DNA of 14,687 nucleotides from Avoscillospira sp045580485 (lineage in GTDB: Bacteria; Bacillota; Clostridia; Oscillospirales; Oscillospiraceae): NCBI GenBank assembly GCA_045580485.1, contig JAZNNW010000107.1, positions 1 to 14,687 of the forward strand. The letters are read 5' to 3'. The notes under the pieces are model-generated. The model saw only the letters and a list, made by a program, of their open reading frames with translations. It made no database searches and was not told the origin of the DNA. Shown here one piece after another: positions 9,301-14,687 of the stretch (the stretch's first letter is position 1; each line of letters opens with the position of its first letter). A program made the translations under genes and the position numbers.

Positions 9301-12158
9301 TCCGTTCCGGTTACGGTAATGTGCAAAGACTTCGATACATTGCCGCCGTACTCCTTGGAGAGCCACGCTGCAGTATCACGCTCACGAGCATGGTCTGCCA
9401 TATAGCGAACCACGGCCCGTTTGCTTGCGATGTCGCCGTTCCAATTTTGGAGAGCTTCATCAATCTCTGCCTGCGTGATCTCACGAGACACGACCGGTGC
9501 TTCTGCTGTAGCTTTCGGGGCATCCGTAGGGGCTTCTGTAACGCCTACAGGCTCGTTTTCTACTTCCTGGGGTATTTCCTTGTCTGCGCCTAAAACGCCC
9601 AGAGAATAGGTCGTATGCTCGTTTATAATGCTGTTATGACGGGCAATCGTAACGCTGTTTGTTTCACGAAGTTTCTCAACAAACTGTTCTAAACGGTGTC
9701 CGGGAATACCGCACATATCCACCCGACCGGCACCCGCAACAGGTCTCGTAGTGAGGTTGAGATCAAGCCGCTCCGAAGCGGTCTTTGCATCCTCGCCGTA
9801 CATTTCAAAGAAATCTCCGACTTGGAAAAGCACAATATCGTCGGGATGGTCGTGCTTGATGTCGTTGTATGCGTCCATGTGCTTGCGGAACTGCCACTCA
9901 CGGGTCTGCATTTCCTCATACTTGGCTTGTTCTTCGGGAGTGAAGTATCTGCCGTTTCGGATGATGTTCTCAAACCGTGCGAGAACCTTATGCCAATTCA
10001 GCTCCACGTCGGCACAATCGGGCTTCTGTAGTTTGATGCCTTTGCCGTTGCTGTCTCGCCATCCACGTCCCGATACTGCGTGGGAACTGCCGCTGATGCC
10101 GTACTCGTTCTTTAGAAAATCTGCCTTTTCCTTGGCGTTGTGAGCACTTGTGAGATAGCCGTAAATACGCCCCTTGCCACCTTCAACATTACTGCCTCCT
10201 GCTAATGTGGCGTCAATCTCATCTTCGGTGATGAACATTCCCACCTTGGAGACCTCTGCCATGTCGGAGGTATATTCACGTCTCGGCAAGTCAAGGTCTT
10301 TCAGCCTGTTCCATATCTCATGGGGCTTGTGGTAGTTGAACCGCATGATACGGCGATCTTCCGTGTAGGCTTCAAGGAAAGCGGTGTAATCTGCGGCAAG
10401 GCGTTCACGAAAAGCAGGGTCTTTCAAATCCTCTGCCAAACGAGCAGTCGCATCGGGGAAACCACCTCTGTTATAGTCCTCCAAGGTAGAGAGGATATTT
10501 TGTTCTCTCGCTTCCTCGCTCAAATCTCGATGGAGATACCAAAGCAGATGTGAGAGCTTCATTCGCTCGTGTCCCTCGGCTTCTGTAAGCTCCACGTTAG
10601 AAGCATATTTGCCGTCCTGCATGAGCTGTCCGATACGCTCTGCAGCAGCCTCCCAAGAAATGACCTGCGCCGTGGTCTTATATCTTGCGGTGCGACCTTT
10701 TGCAAGGTGAATACCGTCCTCCGCATACCATACGGAGAACTCGCCGTTATCGGACTTGATACCGGCACCGCCGTGATATTCCTTTTTGAGCAGTTCTGCG
10801 ATTTCCTCTATCGGCTTCTGCTTTTGGAAAGCGGCGGCAACCACCATTCTCGTGTCCTCGGTGTTACTTGCCAGACGGAGCACATCGTCAATATCATCTT
10901 GGGCAAAAGAAAAAGCGAAGGGTGTAGGCTTTACACTCTCCGCTTCATCAATGAAGGCTATTTGTTCTTGTTCTGATGGGAACAGCCCCTCGTCAAAGAG
11001 GGAGAGCTGTCCGGTTACGCTTGGATCAGTTCTGCGAGTATTGTTTCTTCGGCTTGGCTTTTGAGGTTGTTCATCAAGCCCACCCACTTCATCGGGTCGC
11101 TGGCTTTCAAGCTCTCCGTTACGCCGTTCTGTTTCATCAGTTCGGGCATCAACTGTTCCATCCTTCGGTTCGCTGTCTCGTCGATCTCCCTCAGATGGGG
11201 GTACAGGGTCTCGGACAGTATCATGCTGTTCCACAGCACTTGTCTGTGCTCCTGCAGGTATTTCTTCCTCATCCGTCCGTACTTGCCCAAGGGCTTCGTC
11301 TCGGTCTCGTTCAAGGTCAGATTCGGGATCAAATAATCCCCGTTCCTCGTGTAGTTCAAATTGTTCTCCATAACTCTGTGTCCTTTCTGCCTGGTTCTGC
11401 AGGCTTGCTTCTCGCTCATAATTTTTGACGGTAATAGCGATCTGCCGTAAAATCTGCTCGCTGCTGTTGGAGACAGCCGAGCCGAGCACGGCAATCGTAT
11501 CACGGGTGTTGAAGTCGAATACGCTTAAAAAGTCCTCATGCTCAAAGTAATCGCCGGGGTTGAGACCACAACGAGACATAAGAGCGTAAGTGGTGCTGAC
11601 GGTAGCGGCATTGCGGAACGCAACCTCTACGTTATAATCATCATACTCCTCAAGGAAGGAATCTGCAAGGATGCCGAGGATGTCCCGTCTGTTATCGTTC
11701 CAGTATTCGGTTACGAGCTTTGAAGCAATCTGTTCCAGTTGGTCGGCAAGACCTTTTTCACCGGACACACCGAAGCGGTTCTCCAAGGATGCCGTAACAG
11801 CATCTTGATGTTCGTCTTTGTATTCCCAAAGATTAAGGCGGCGGGAATTATCCCTGCCGCCTGTGTCGGAAACGTCAAAAACATATTTGAGCCTTGGATT
11901 ATCGCCCGTGGTGTCGATCAGCGCAATACCCTTGGAACCACGACGGACATATCTGCCCATCTGCTTATTCCAAAGGTCGTAGTCGGCACAGGCAGTTGCG
12001 TTTGGCTTTTGAGCAAAAATCATAAGCTGCTCATGGAACGGATATTTGTACAGCCGTCCCATTGTTTCAAGGAACGCTGTCCATTCTCCGAAACTGCCTG
12101 TAACCTGTTTTGCGGTGTGGTCTGCCATTTGAGCGTAAAAATCCAATTTACTCGGCAT
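3306..12158 (-). CDS. giant polyvalent conjugative-element protein: MutS-I, N6-adenine methyltransferase and SF2/SNF2 helicase
   Basis: One 2950-residue protein. In order: an ArdC/LtrC-like N-terminus (about 1-110, with an LWNKQMGRYVRRGSKG stretch); a charged linker (about 262-382) that overlaps tnpV; a beta-clamp-like QLSLF at 384-388; three copies of an about 100-residue module (418-520, 643-748, 894-986); a MutS domain I (about 750-855, GDFFEMY near 782); an N6-adenine methyltransferase with EPSMGVGNFFG near 1418 and motif IV as NVPF near 1477; and an SF2 helicase with Walker A HEVGAGKT near 2097, DEAH near 2258, ATGTP near 2309 and QRSGRIIRQ near 2624. The C-terminus has a KPSVLQKL tail (about 2922-2929). 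The start ATG at 12158 is chosen because AGGAGG lies 6 nt before it; longer starts overlap that site. It begins 11 nt inside the TTRAP gene. Likely roles in protecting or remodelling the transferred DNA are inferred from the domains. Confidence 0.93.
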   Translation of the reverse strand: MPSKLDFYAQMADHTAKQVTGSFGEWTAFLETMGRLYKYPFHEQLMIFAQKPNATACADYDLWNKQMGRYVRRGSKGIALIDTTGDNPRLKYVFDVSDTGGRDNSRRLNLWEYKDEHQDAVTASLENRFGVSGEKGLADQLEQIASKLVTEYWNDNRRDILGILADSFLEEYDDYNVEVAFRNAATVSTTYALMSRCGLNPGDYFEHEDFLSVFDFNTRDTIAVLGSAVSNSSEQILRQIAITVKNYEREASLQNQAERTQSYGEQFELHEERGLFDPESDLERDRDEALGQVRTDEEEIPAGAQTSAVEQHDTVRDPVPPSEGDRRDSEPKDGTVDARTDETERRNGELESQRPDEVGGLDEQPQKPSRRNNTRRTDPSVTGQLSLFDEGLFPSEQEQIAFIDEAESVKPTPFAFSFAQDDIDDVLRLASNTEDTRMVVAAAFQKQKPIEEIAELLKKEYHGGAGIKSDNGEFSVWYAEDGIHLAKGRTARYKTTAQVISWEAAAERIGQLMQDGKYASNVELTEAEGHERMKLSHLLWYLHRDLSEEAREQNILSTLEDYNRGGFPDATARLAEDLKDPAFRERLAADYTAFLEAYTEDRRIMRFNYHKPHEIWNRLKDLDLPRREYTSDMAEVSKVGMFITEDEIDATLAGGSNVEGGKGRIYGYLTSAHNAKEKADFLKNEYGISGSSHAVSGRGWRDSNGKGIKLQKPDCADVELNWHKVLARFENIIRNGRYFTPEEQAKYEEMQTREWQFRKHMDAYNDIKHDHPDDIVLFQVGDFFEMYGEDAKTASERLDLNLTTRPVAGAGRVDMCGIPGHRLEQFVEKLRETNSVTIARHNSIINEHTTYSLGVLGADKEIPQEVENEPVGVTEAPTDAPKATAEAPVVSREITQAEIDEALQNWNGDIASKRAVVRYMADHARERDTAAWLSKEYGGNVSKSLHITVTGTDIDYEMSWAKVQRRIAQLIKEDRFYTQEEYNRLDDVDPIAVRESLAERGIVNGELVDPEALDRDPFIQQVVNDAEQISREQTAMDAPDRFSIRLHMNEGGITGIWDAALDRFYEEGNQVLRFAEQDNATQYLANIQRTHGMEPTDPIFTTPTGRAYRIGDGISSAEVEHKETVVVIDRVDEDDVWYTIPSEPEQEAVKLDRTAFERYLDTGYFSVVEQAQERTIQTEPRDPAAGVPFKVGDTVYLDDTAFEITNIGLFDVQLRDPSLAYPIFRAESKERLMELLHHDERNQSILDRDVPHDEQFTTETVAVYPGEKNNLPYDVVIQTIRTNEPEPDKPKPELHNFQITDDHLGEGGAKAKFRMNMDAINLLKELEFDGRQATPEEQVILSKYVGWGGLADAFDETKDNWKNEFAELYATLSPEEYAAARSSMLNAHYTSPTVIKAIYEAVGNMGFETGNILEPSMGVGNFFGCLPEAMQNSKLYGVELDSITGRIAKQLYPKADITVAGFETTDRRDFYDLAIGNVPFGQYQVNDRAYNKLGFSIHDYFFAKVLDQVRPGGVVAFITSRYTMDKQSPEVRKYIAQRAELLGAIRLPNNAFKANAGTEVVSDIIFLQKRDRPIEIEPDWVHLGKNDDGFAINSYFINHPEMILGRQTSESTQYGKQDFTVEPIEGLELADQLHDAVKYIRGTYTEAELPDLGDGEAIDTSIPADPNVKNYSYTVVDGDVYYRENSRMVKPELNATATERVKGMVELRDCVQKLIGQQMDGYISDETIRQTQRELNELYDNFTAKHGLINSRGNALAFADDSSYYLLCSLEVLDEDNNLKRKADMFTKRTIKPSEVVTSVDTASEALAVSIAEKAKVDMPYMSQLTGKTEEELASDLRGVIYMDFNRKPDGSYTWRTADDFLSGNVREKLAYYQKALEYTEGTEKHHFILDNVEALKTAQPKDLDASEIEVRLGATWIDKSYIQQFMVETFEPPYYLRRSIEVNYSPFSAEWNITGKSQPSYSDVNAYMTYGTERANAYKILEDTLNLRDVRIYDTVTDPDGRERRVLNSKETTLAQQKQQAIKDAFRDWIWKDPDRRQELVTKYNELFNSTRPREYDGSHIVFSGMNPEIKLREHQKNAVAHILYGGNTLLAHEVGAGKTFEMVAAAMESKRLGLCQKPLFVVPNHLTEQWASEFLRLYPSANILAATKKDFEPRNRKKFCGRIATGDYDAIIIGHSQFERIPVSQERQERLLQEQIAEIEEGLEELKASRAERFTIKSLERTKKGLETRLQKLMDSTRKDDVITFEQLGIDRLYVDEAHSFKNLFLYTKMRNVAGLSTSDAQKSSDMLLKCRYIDELTDSRGVVFATGTPVSNSMTELYTMMRYLQHDTIRNKGLAHFDCWASTFGETTTAIELAPEGTGYRARTRFAKFFNLPELMNLFKEAADIKTADQLNLPTPTPIYHNEVAQPTEIQQAMVQELSERAAAVHSGKVDPSVDNMLRITSDGRKLGLDQRIINPNLPDEPTSKVNMCVDNIHRIWEEGHDNKLTQLVFCDLSTPKSTTSQRTAKAPAGNLDSPEIRALEHLAEKDGIAEEPSFTVYDDIRDKLVARGIPREQIAFIHEANTEARKKELFSKVRSGQVRVLMGSTFKMGAGMNVQDRLIALHDLDAPWRPGDLEQRSGRIIRQGNMNPEVHIYRYVTEATFDAYLWQTLENKQKFISQIMTSKSPVRACDDIDETALSYAEIKALCAGDERIKEKMDLDVDVARLKLMKANHQSQQYRLEDNLLRYFPEQIEQSKRFIAGFEADMKTLAEHPHPVDGFAGMTVRGDVLTDKENAGAALVDAFKDVKGLDPVQIGSYRGFQMSLTLEDFGRDYVLTLKGQMTHRVTLGKDPRGNLTRIDNALNGMAERLATTQSKLESLYSQMETAKAELGKPFPQEDELRVKSARLAELNIALNIDDKTPLEALAEEAPVKTEVAKSAKPSVLQKLHSYDKPSKTGPTKKHKEEVL
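11015..11371 (-). CDS. tnpV: TnpV family transposon-encoded protein, nested in another frame of the giant gene
   Basis: A 118-residue protein starting MENNLNYTRNGDYLIP and containing GKYGRMRKKYL, a HRQVLW helix, ANRRMEQLMPELMKQNGVTE, and a C-terminus with WVGLMNNLKSQAEETILAEL. I recognise this as the TnpV family, first named in Tn4451; its function is unknown. It lies on the same strand as the giant gene, in the +1 frame, covering that protein's residues about 263-382. It has its own Shine-Dalgarno (AAAGGA, 9 nt before the ATG). The open frame runs upstream to 11503, but the extra 44 residues do not resemble the family. The giant protein's segment here is a charged Asp/Glu/Arg/Pro-rich linker, so the tnpV frame appears to be the one under stronger constraint. 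I am fairly sure of the family; expression is inferred. Confidence 0.82.
   Translation of the reverse strand: MENNLNYTRNGDYLIPNLTLNETETKPLGKYGRMRKKYLQEHRQVLWNSMILSETLYPHLREIDETANRRMEQLMPELMKQNGVTESLKASDPMKWVGLMNNLKSQAEETILAELIQA
11381..11386 (-). promoter_or_regulatory. Shine-Dalgarno of the nested tnpV gene
   Basis: The minus strand reads AAAGGA, with a 9-nt spacer to the tnpV ATG (11371-11369). It lies inside the coding sequence of the giant gene. It decides the tnpV start and supports real internal initiation. Confidence 0.55.
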
Positions 12159-12384
12159 CCACATCCTCCTCGTCATCAAAATCGGGGTACAGCTCCAACT
12201 TCACATAGTCCTCGTCGGACATAGCGGAGAGCTTGTTCAGCGTGGAATCGGTCAGCTCACGAAGCTCAACTTCATCCTCGCTCAGTTCCTTTCGCATTTC
12301 AGACAGGGCGTTCATCAGCCCGGTTCTGCTTCCTGTGTCGTAGATACACATGAGGTTCATTTCATCGTTGTTAAAGATCATCAT
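12148..12384 (-). CDS. TTRAP, transposon-transfer assisting family protein
   Basis: A 78-residue acidic protein with the NLMCIYDTGSRTGL stretch near the N-terminus, ALSEMRKEL, a SDEDYVKLELYPDFDDEED segment and an acidic tail. I recognise this as the small TTRAP family found in Tn1549-like and related conjugative elements; the name reflects context and the mechanism is not known. The start is ambiguous between two adjacent ATGs (12384 and 12381); both overlap the stop of the upstream LPD28/YodL gene (ATGATGA arrangement) and follow a GGAAAGGG site. Its last 11 nt overlap the start of the giant gene and contain that gene's ribosome binding site region, so the two are translationally linked. Confidence 0.87.
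   Translation of the reverse strand: MMIFNNDEMNLMCIYDTGSRTGLMNALSEMRKELSEDEVELRELTDSTLNKLSAMSDEDYVKLELYPDFDDEEDVDAE
12165..12170 (-). promoter_or_regulatory. ribosome binding site fixing the giant gene's start
   Basis: The minus strand reads AGGAGG here, 6 nt before the ATG at 12158-12156. Earlier in-frame candidates (TTG 12179, ATG 12176, ATG 12164) overlap or precede this site. The site lies inside the TTRAP coding sequence. Confidence 0.7.
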
Positions 12385-14687
12385 AAATCCCTTTCCGCAC
12401 TTCTGTGCTGTGTCGTTGCCTTTCTGTCCTCCTCTTGGTACTGGCGGAGCTTGGCGAGAACAGAGGGTTTCTTGGTTTTGGTTTCTTCTTTCTTCGGAGC
12501 AGGTGCTTTTACCGGCTCCTTGGGTGCGTTATTGATGACTCCATCAATCATGCCGAAATCATCTTCCATCTGCATTTCTGCGTTTTTCAGATGGTTGTCG
12601 GTGTTGCGGAAATTGGTCAGCTCCTTGTAACCAATGCTATCAACGTAATGATATGATACCACGCCTGCCTGCTTTAACGCCACGATGTCGCTGATGGAGA
12701 GGCTGTGCCCCGTGAAGTCCTGCGGATGCTCGATGTTGAAAATGCGGTACAAGTCCTCCAGTTTGTCGATCTGGCTTCCGTCCTGGGTCAGCGCTCCGGT
12801 GTAGATCAGCTCGTAGTTTTCGTACTTCGGCTCAATGCCGTGAGCCTGCAGCCACTCGGAGTTCATAAAGGACAGTTCTGCGGTGGACGGGTCTCGCTTT
12901 AGCTGATAGATGGCGTAGGTATCGCCGGGGCTTTCATGAAAAGCCTGCTCACGCTTCTGACGAACCGTTTCCATATCCATCGGCGGGATTTGGTCTTTGA
13001 TCGCATCCCAATCCTCACGGGTGATACCAAAGCAACCTGAGAACAGAACAATGTCCTCGGCTTCAAACGCCATAGCTTCGGTGTTGCCGTCGTAGAGCAT
13101 ATAGATGGGAACATCACGCTCAAACAGTTCCAACGCTCGCTCCTTGGAAAGAGGGAGCATATCGGAATCGGTATAGCCGTAGGCGTTCATCGCTTCGATA
13201 GACATTGACGGGTCGGGCATATATCCGTTGTCGGGAGCCTGCACGGGTTCTTCTTCCTGCACCTTTCGGGCAATTTCATCAACGAAATCGTTCAAGGCAT
13301 TTTTCAGAGCATTATCACCGGTGTACACACCGTTTTCTGCTGCAAGTGCTTTGAAATCGGCATACAGTTCGTCTTTGATACCCAAGACAGAACCGTTTTC
13401 CTCATAAACAAAGGCTTCGTTGATAAGGAACGAATAGAACTCTTTGCCAACCCATTTGTTATCGGGGTCTGTTGCAATAAGCGTTCCGTTTTCATCGTAG
13501 GACAACTCTACATCGTCGATTTTCAAAGCATGAAGAACATCATAGAGCGTTCCTATCTGCTTGTCATCGTGGGTGTAGAAAGACAATACAGGATCGTCAA
13601 CCTCTTTTGCCACGGTAGTGATAAGAGAGGTCATAACCTCGTCAGAGCGACCGATGAAATCAGCAGGTCGGTTCTTGTAGCTCTCCATTGTGGCACGGAA
13701 GTCCTCATCGGTAATATCCACAAGCTCCGTGTGTGAAGCTCGTTCCTCCAAGAACTCGAAGAAAGACTCACGATCATTCGTCTGCTCGACCGCATCCGAA
13801 ATCAGCTCATAAGGCAAGGTCATTATGACATACTGACCGCCTGCATTGGAATCGGGATTGAAATACACGGCTTCAAAGGTCATTGTGTCGGGATGATGAT
13901 AGAACCAATCATCGGAGCCGATGGGGTTTGCTGCGTACAGAGCATCCAGTTTCTCTTTCTGTACAACGTCGTTTCCACGCTCACGCACATCACGAGCCTG
14001 CCATTCCGCATTGGCAAGGTCGTTTGCCTGTTCCTCGGTCATGCCTTGCTCCATGAAATAGTCCACCATTTCAAGGATATTCATTTCCTCAAGGGGATTT
14101 TCTTCGGTCTCTATCGTCATTTCCGCTTCACGCTCTTTCATAATCTCGGCATAATGGCGGTCGATGTCGGTAATCAGCTCAGAGGAAGTGCTGTTGATGG
14201 TTTCAAGGCTCGCACGAAGCTCTTTCAGCTCCTTGTCTTTCGACCATGTTGCGATATAGCCGAAGCTATTTTCGCCTGTTTCAATACCATAATAGGCACA
14301 AACGGCAAAAGATATACTTTCTGCCTCGACTTCCTCGGTATGGCGGTCTTTTCGCTGTTCGTTGAAGAACCTATATGCGGAGATCTCGCCGCCGACAAAG
14401 TTCAGCCCTTCGTCCTCAGTAAGCGCAAGGCGACCATCTTCGCCAAGGTCAATGGGCTTGGCTGTGATGATTGAACCGGCGTGATTGACTACAACGTGGT
14501 TTTCGACCATTACAGGCATACCGGGGTCATCGTCAGAACCACGCAGATCATAGCAATACATTCCTTCGGGAATATCAGCAGGGGTAACACGCCCATTAGA
14601 AAACAGGGCGGGTATATCGAAGATTTCAACCTCTTGGTATTTCGTAGCATCTTTCGGTTCCTCGATTTTCTTCTGATTGTGGAGCTT
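12381..14687 (-). CDS. LPD28, YodL and DUF4316 domain protein, 5' end outside the window
   Basis: The frame is open to the right edge, giving 768 residues with no true start in the window. The ATG at 14561 lies inside a domain, because the 42 residues before it (with EIFDIPALFSNGRV and DIPEGMYCYDLR) continue the LPD28-like polyvalent-protein domain (about 1-110, with VVVNHAGSIIT and DLGEDG). A long middle part is unassigned, with a YMLYDGNTEAMAFEAEDI segment near 530-560. A YodL-like domain follows at about 587-696 (TYAIYQLKRD, SISDIVALKQ). A short DUF4316-like segment (NAEMQMEDDFGMIDG) lies near 700-715. The C-terminus carries KKPSVLAKL, as in two neighbours. Its stop overlaps the TTRAP start. 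Such proteins are typical of conjugative elements of Clostridia; the biochemical role is unknown. Confidence 0.88.
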   Translation of the reverse strand, partial: KLHNQKKIEEPKDATKYQEVEIFDIPALFSNGRVTPADIPEGMYCYDLRGSDDDPGMPVMVENHVVVNHAGSIITAKPIDLGEDGRLALTEDEGLNFVGGEISAYRFFNEQRKDRHTEEVEAESISFAVCAYYGIETGENSFGYIATWSKDKELKELRASLETINSTSSELITDIDRHYAEIMKEREAEMTIETEENPLEEMNILEMVDYFMEQGMTEEQANDLANAEWQARDVRERGNDVVQKEKLDALYAANPIGSDDWFYHHPDTMTFEAVYFNPDSNAGGQYVIMTLPYELISDAVEQTNDRESFFEFLEERASHTELVDITDEDFRATMESYKNRPADFIGRSDEVMTSLITTVAKEVDDPVLSFYTHDDKQIGTLYDVLHALKIDDVELSYDENGTLIATDPDNKWVGKEFYSFLINEAFVYEENGSVLGIKDELYADFKALAAENGVYTGDNALKNALNDFVDEIARKVQEEEPVQAPDNGYMPDPSMSIEAMNAYGYTDSDMLPLSKERALELFERDVPIYMLYDGNTEAMAFEAEDIVLFSGCFGITREDWDAIKDQIPPMDMETVRQKREQAFHESPGDTYAIYQLKRDPSTAELSFMNSEWLQAHGIEPKYENYELIYTGALTQDGSQIDKLEDLYRIFNIEHPQDFTGHSLSISDIVALKQAGVVSYHYVDSIGYKELTNFRNTDNHLKNAEMQMEDDFGMIDGVINNAPKEPVKAPAPKKEETKTKKPSVLAKLRQYQEEDRKATTQHRSAERDL

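Noticed and set aside
8250..9593. Long plus-strand open frame (447 codons) and many similar plus-strand frames such as 1871-2638, 5778-6491 and 7257-8042
   Set aside because: They are antisense to strongly supported minus-strand domains. Their translations show no family motifs and are explained by codon bias of the opposite strand.
9590..9910. A separate mutS gene or fragment
   Set aside because: The MutS-like segment is in frame and continuous with the giant protein and lacks the MutS clamp and ATPase parts.
10976..11428. Plus-strand 150-codon frame across the tnpV region
   Set aside because: It is antisense to both the giant gene and tnpV, with no recognisable motif.
11372..11503. Upstream extension of the tnpV frame
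   Set aside because: The added 44 residues do not look like TnpV, and the ATG at 11371 has a Shine-Dalgarno at the right distance.
1..14687. tRNA, rRNA, CRISPR array or insertion sequence
   Set aside because: No tRNA-like cloverleaf, rRNA stretch, regularly spaced direct repeats or transposase was seen. The inverted repeats found are isolated hairpins.

Overview
This window is a segment of an integrative conjugative or mobilizable element of the Tn1549/CTn type found in gut Clostridia (Bacillota). The call rests on gene content: a MOBP-type relaxase, a MobC accessory protein, a CD1845-type small membrane protein, a DUF3848/DUF3849 protein, a giant methylase-helicase, a TTRAP 'transposon-transfer assisting' protein and an LPD28/YodL/DUF4316 protein. 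Strong AGGAGG ribosome binding sites and moderate GC fit Bacillota. The host species cannot be read from the sequence. No type IV secretion, integrase or cargo gene is inside the window.

All confidently called genes are on the minus strand, transcribed from right to left. From the right edge: an LPD28-YodL-DUF4316 protein whose 5' end lies outside the window (12381-14687); TTRAP (12148-12384); a 2950-residue polyvalent protein (3306-12158) with an ArdC-like N-terminus, a beta-clamp-like motif, three copies of a repeated module, a MutS domain I, an N6-adenine methyltransferase and an SF2/SNF2 helicase; DUF3848/DUF3849 (2485-3306); mobC (2147-2485); CD1845 (1789-2079); and the relaxase (300-1697). 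The first five genes overlap end to start by 1 to 11 nt, so they form a tightly coupled operon. A candidate promoter precedes CD1845, and a strong intrinsic terminator sits directly in front of the relaxase ribosome binding site.

The most striking observation is a complete tnpV gene (11015-11371), with its own Shine-Dalgarno, nested on the same strand in the +1 frame inside the giant gene. The giant protein's segment encoded there is a charged, linker-like stretch, as expected if two genes share the DNA. Other points: the relaxase apparently starts at an AUA codon; three different proteins share a C-terminal KPSVLxKL tail; a MutS mismatch-recognition domain with its Phe-x-Glu signature is embedded in the methylase-helicase; and a cluster of perfect inverted repeats follows the relaxase gene (candidate oriT or structured RNA).

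How the parts probably work together (inference): the relaxase and MobC nick and pilot the element. The giant protein, DUF3848/3849 and LPD28/YodL proteins probably act on the DNA in donor or recipient (ssDNA binding, methylation, helicase remodelling). The left 300 bases hold what may be the tail of a plus-strand gene, a bidirectional terminator and the inverted-repeat cluster.
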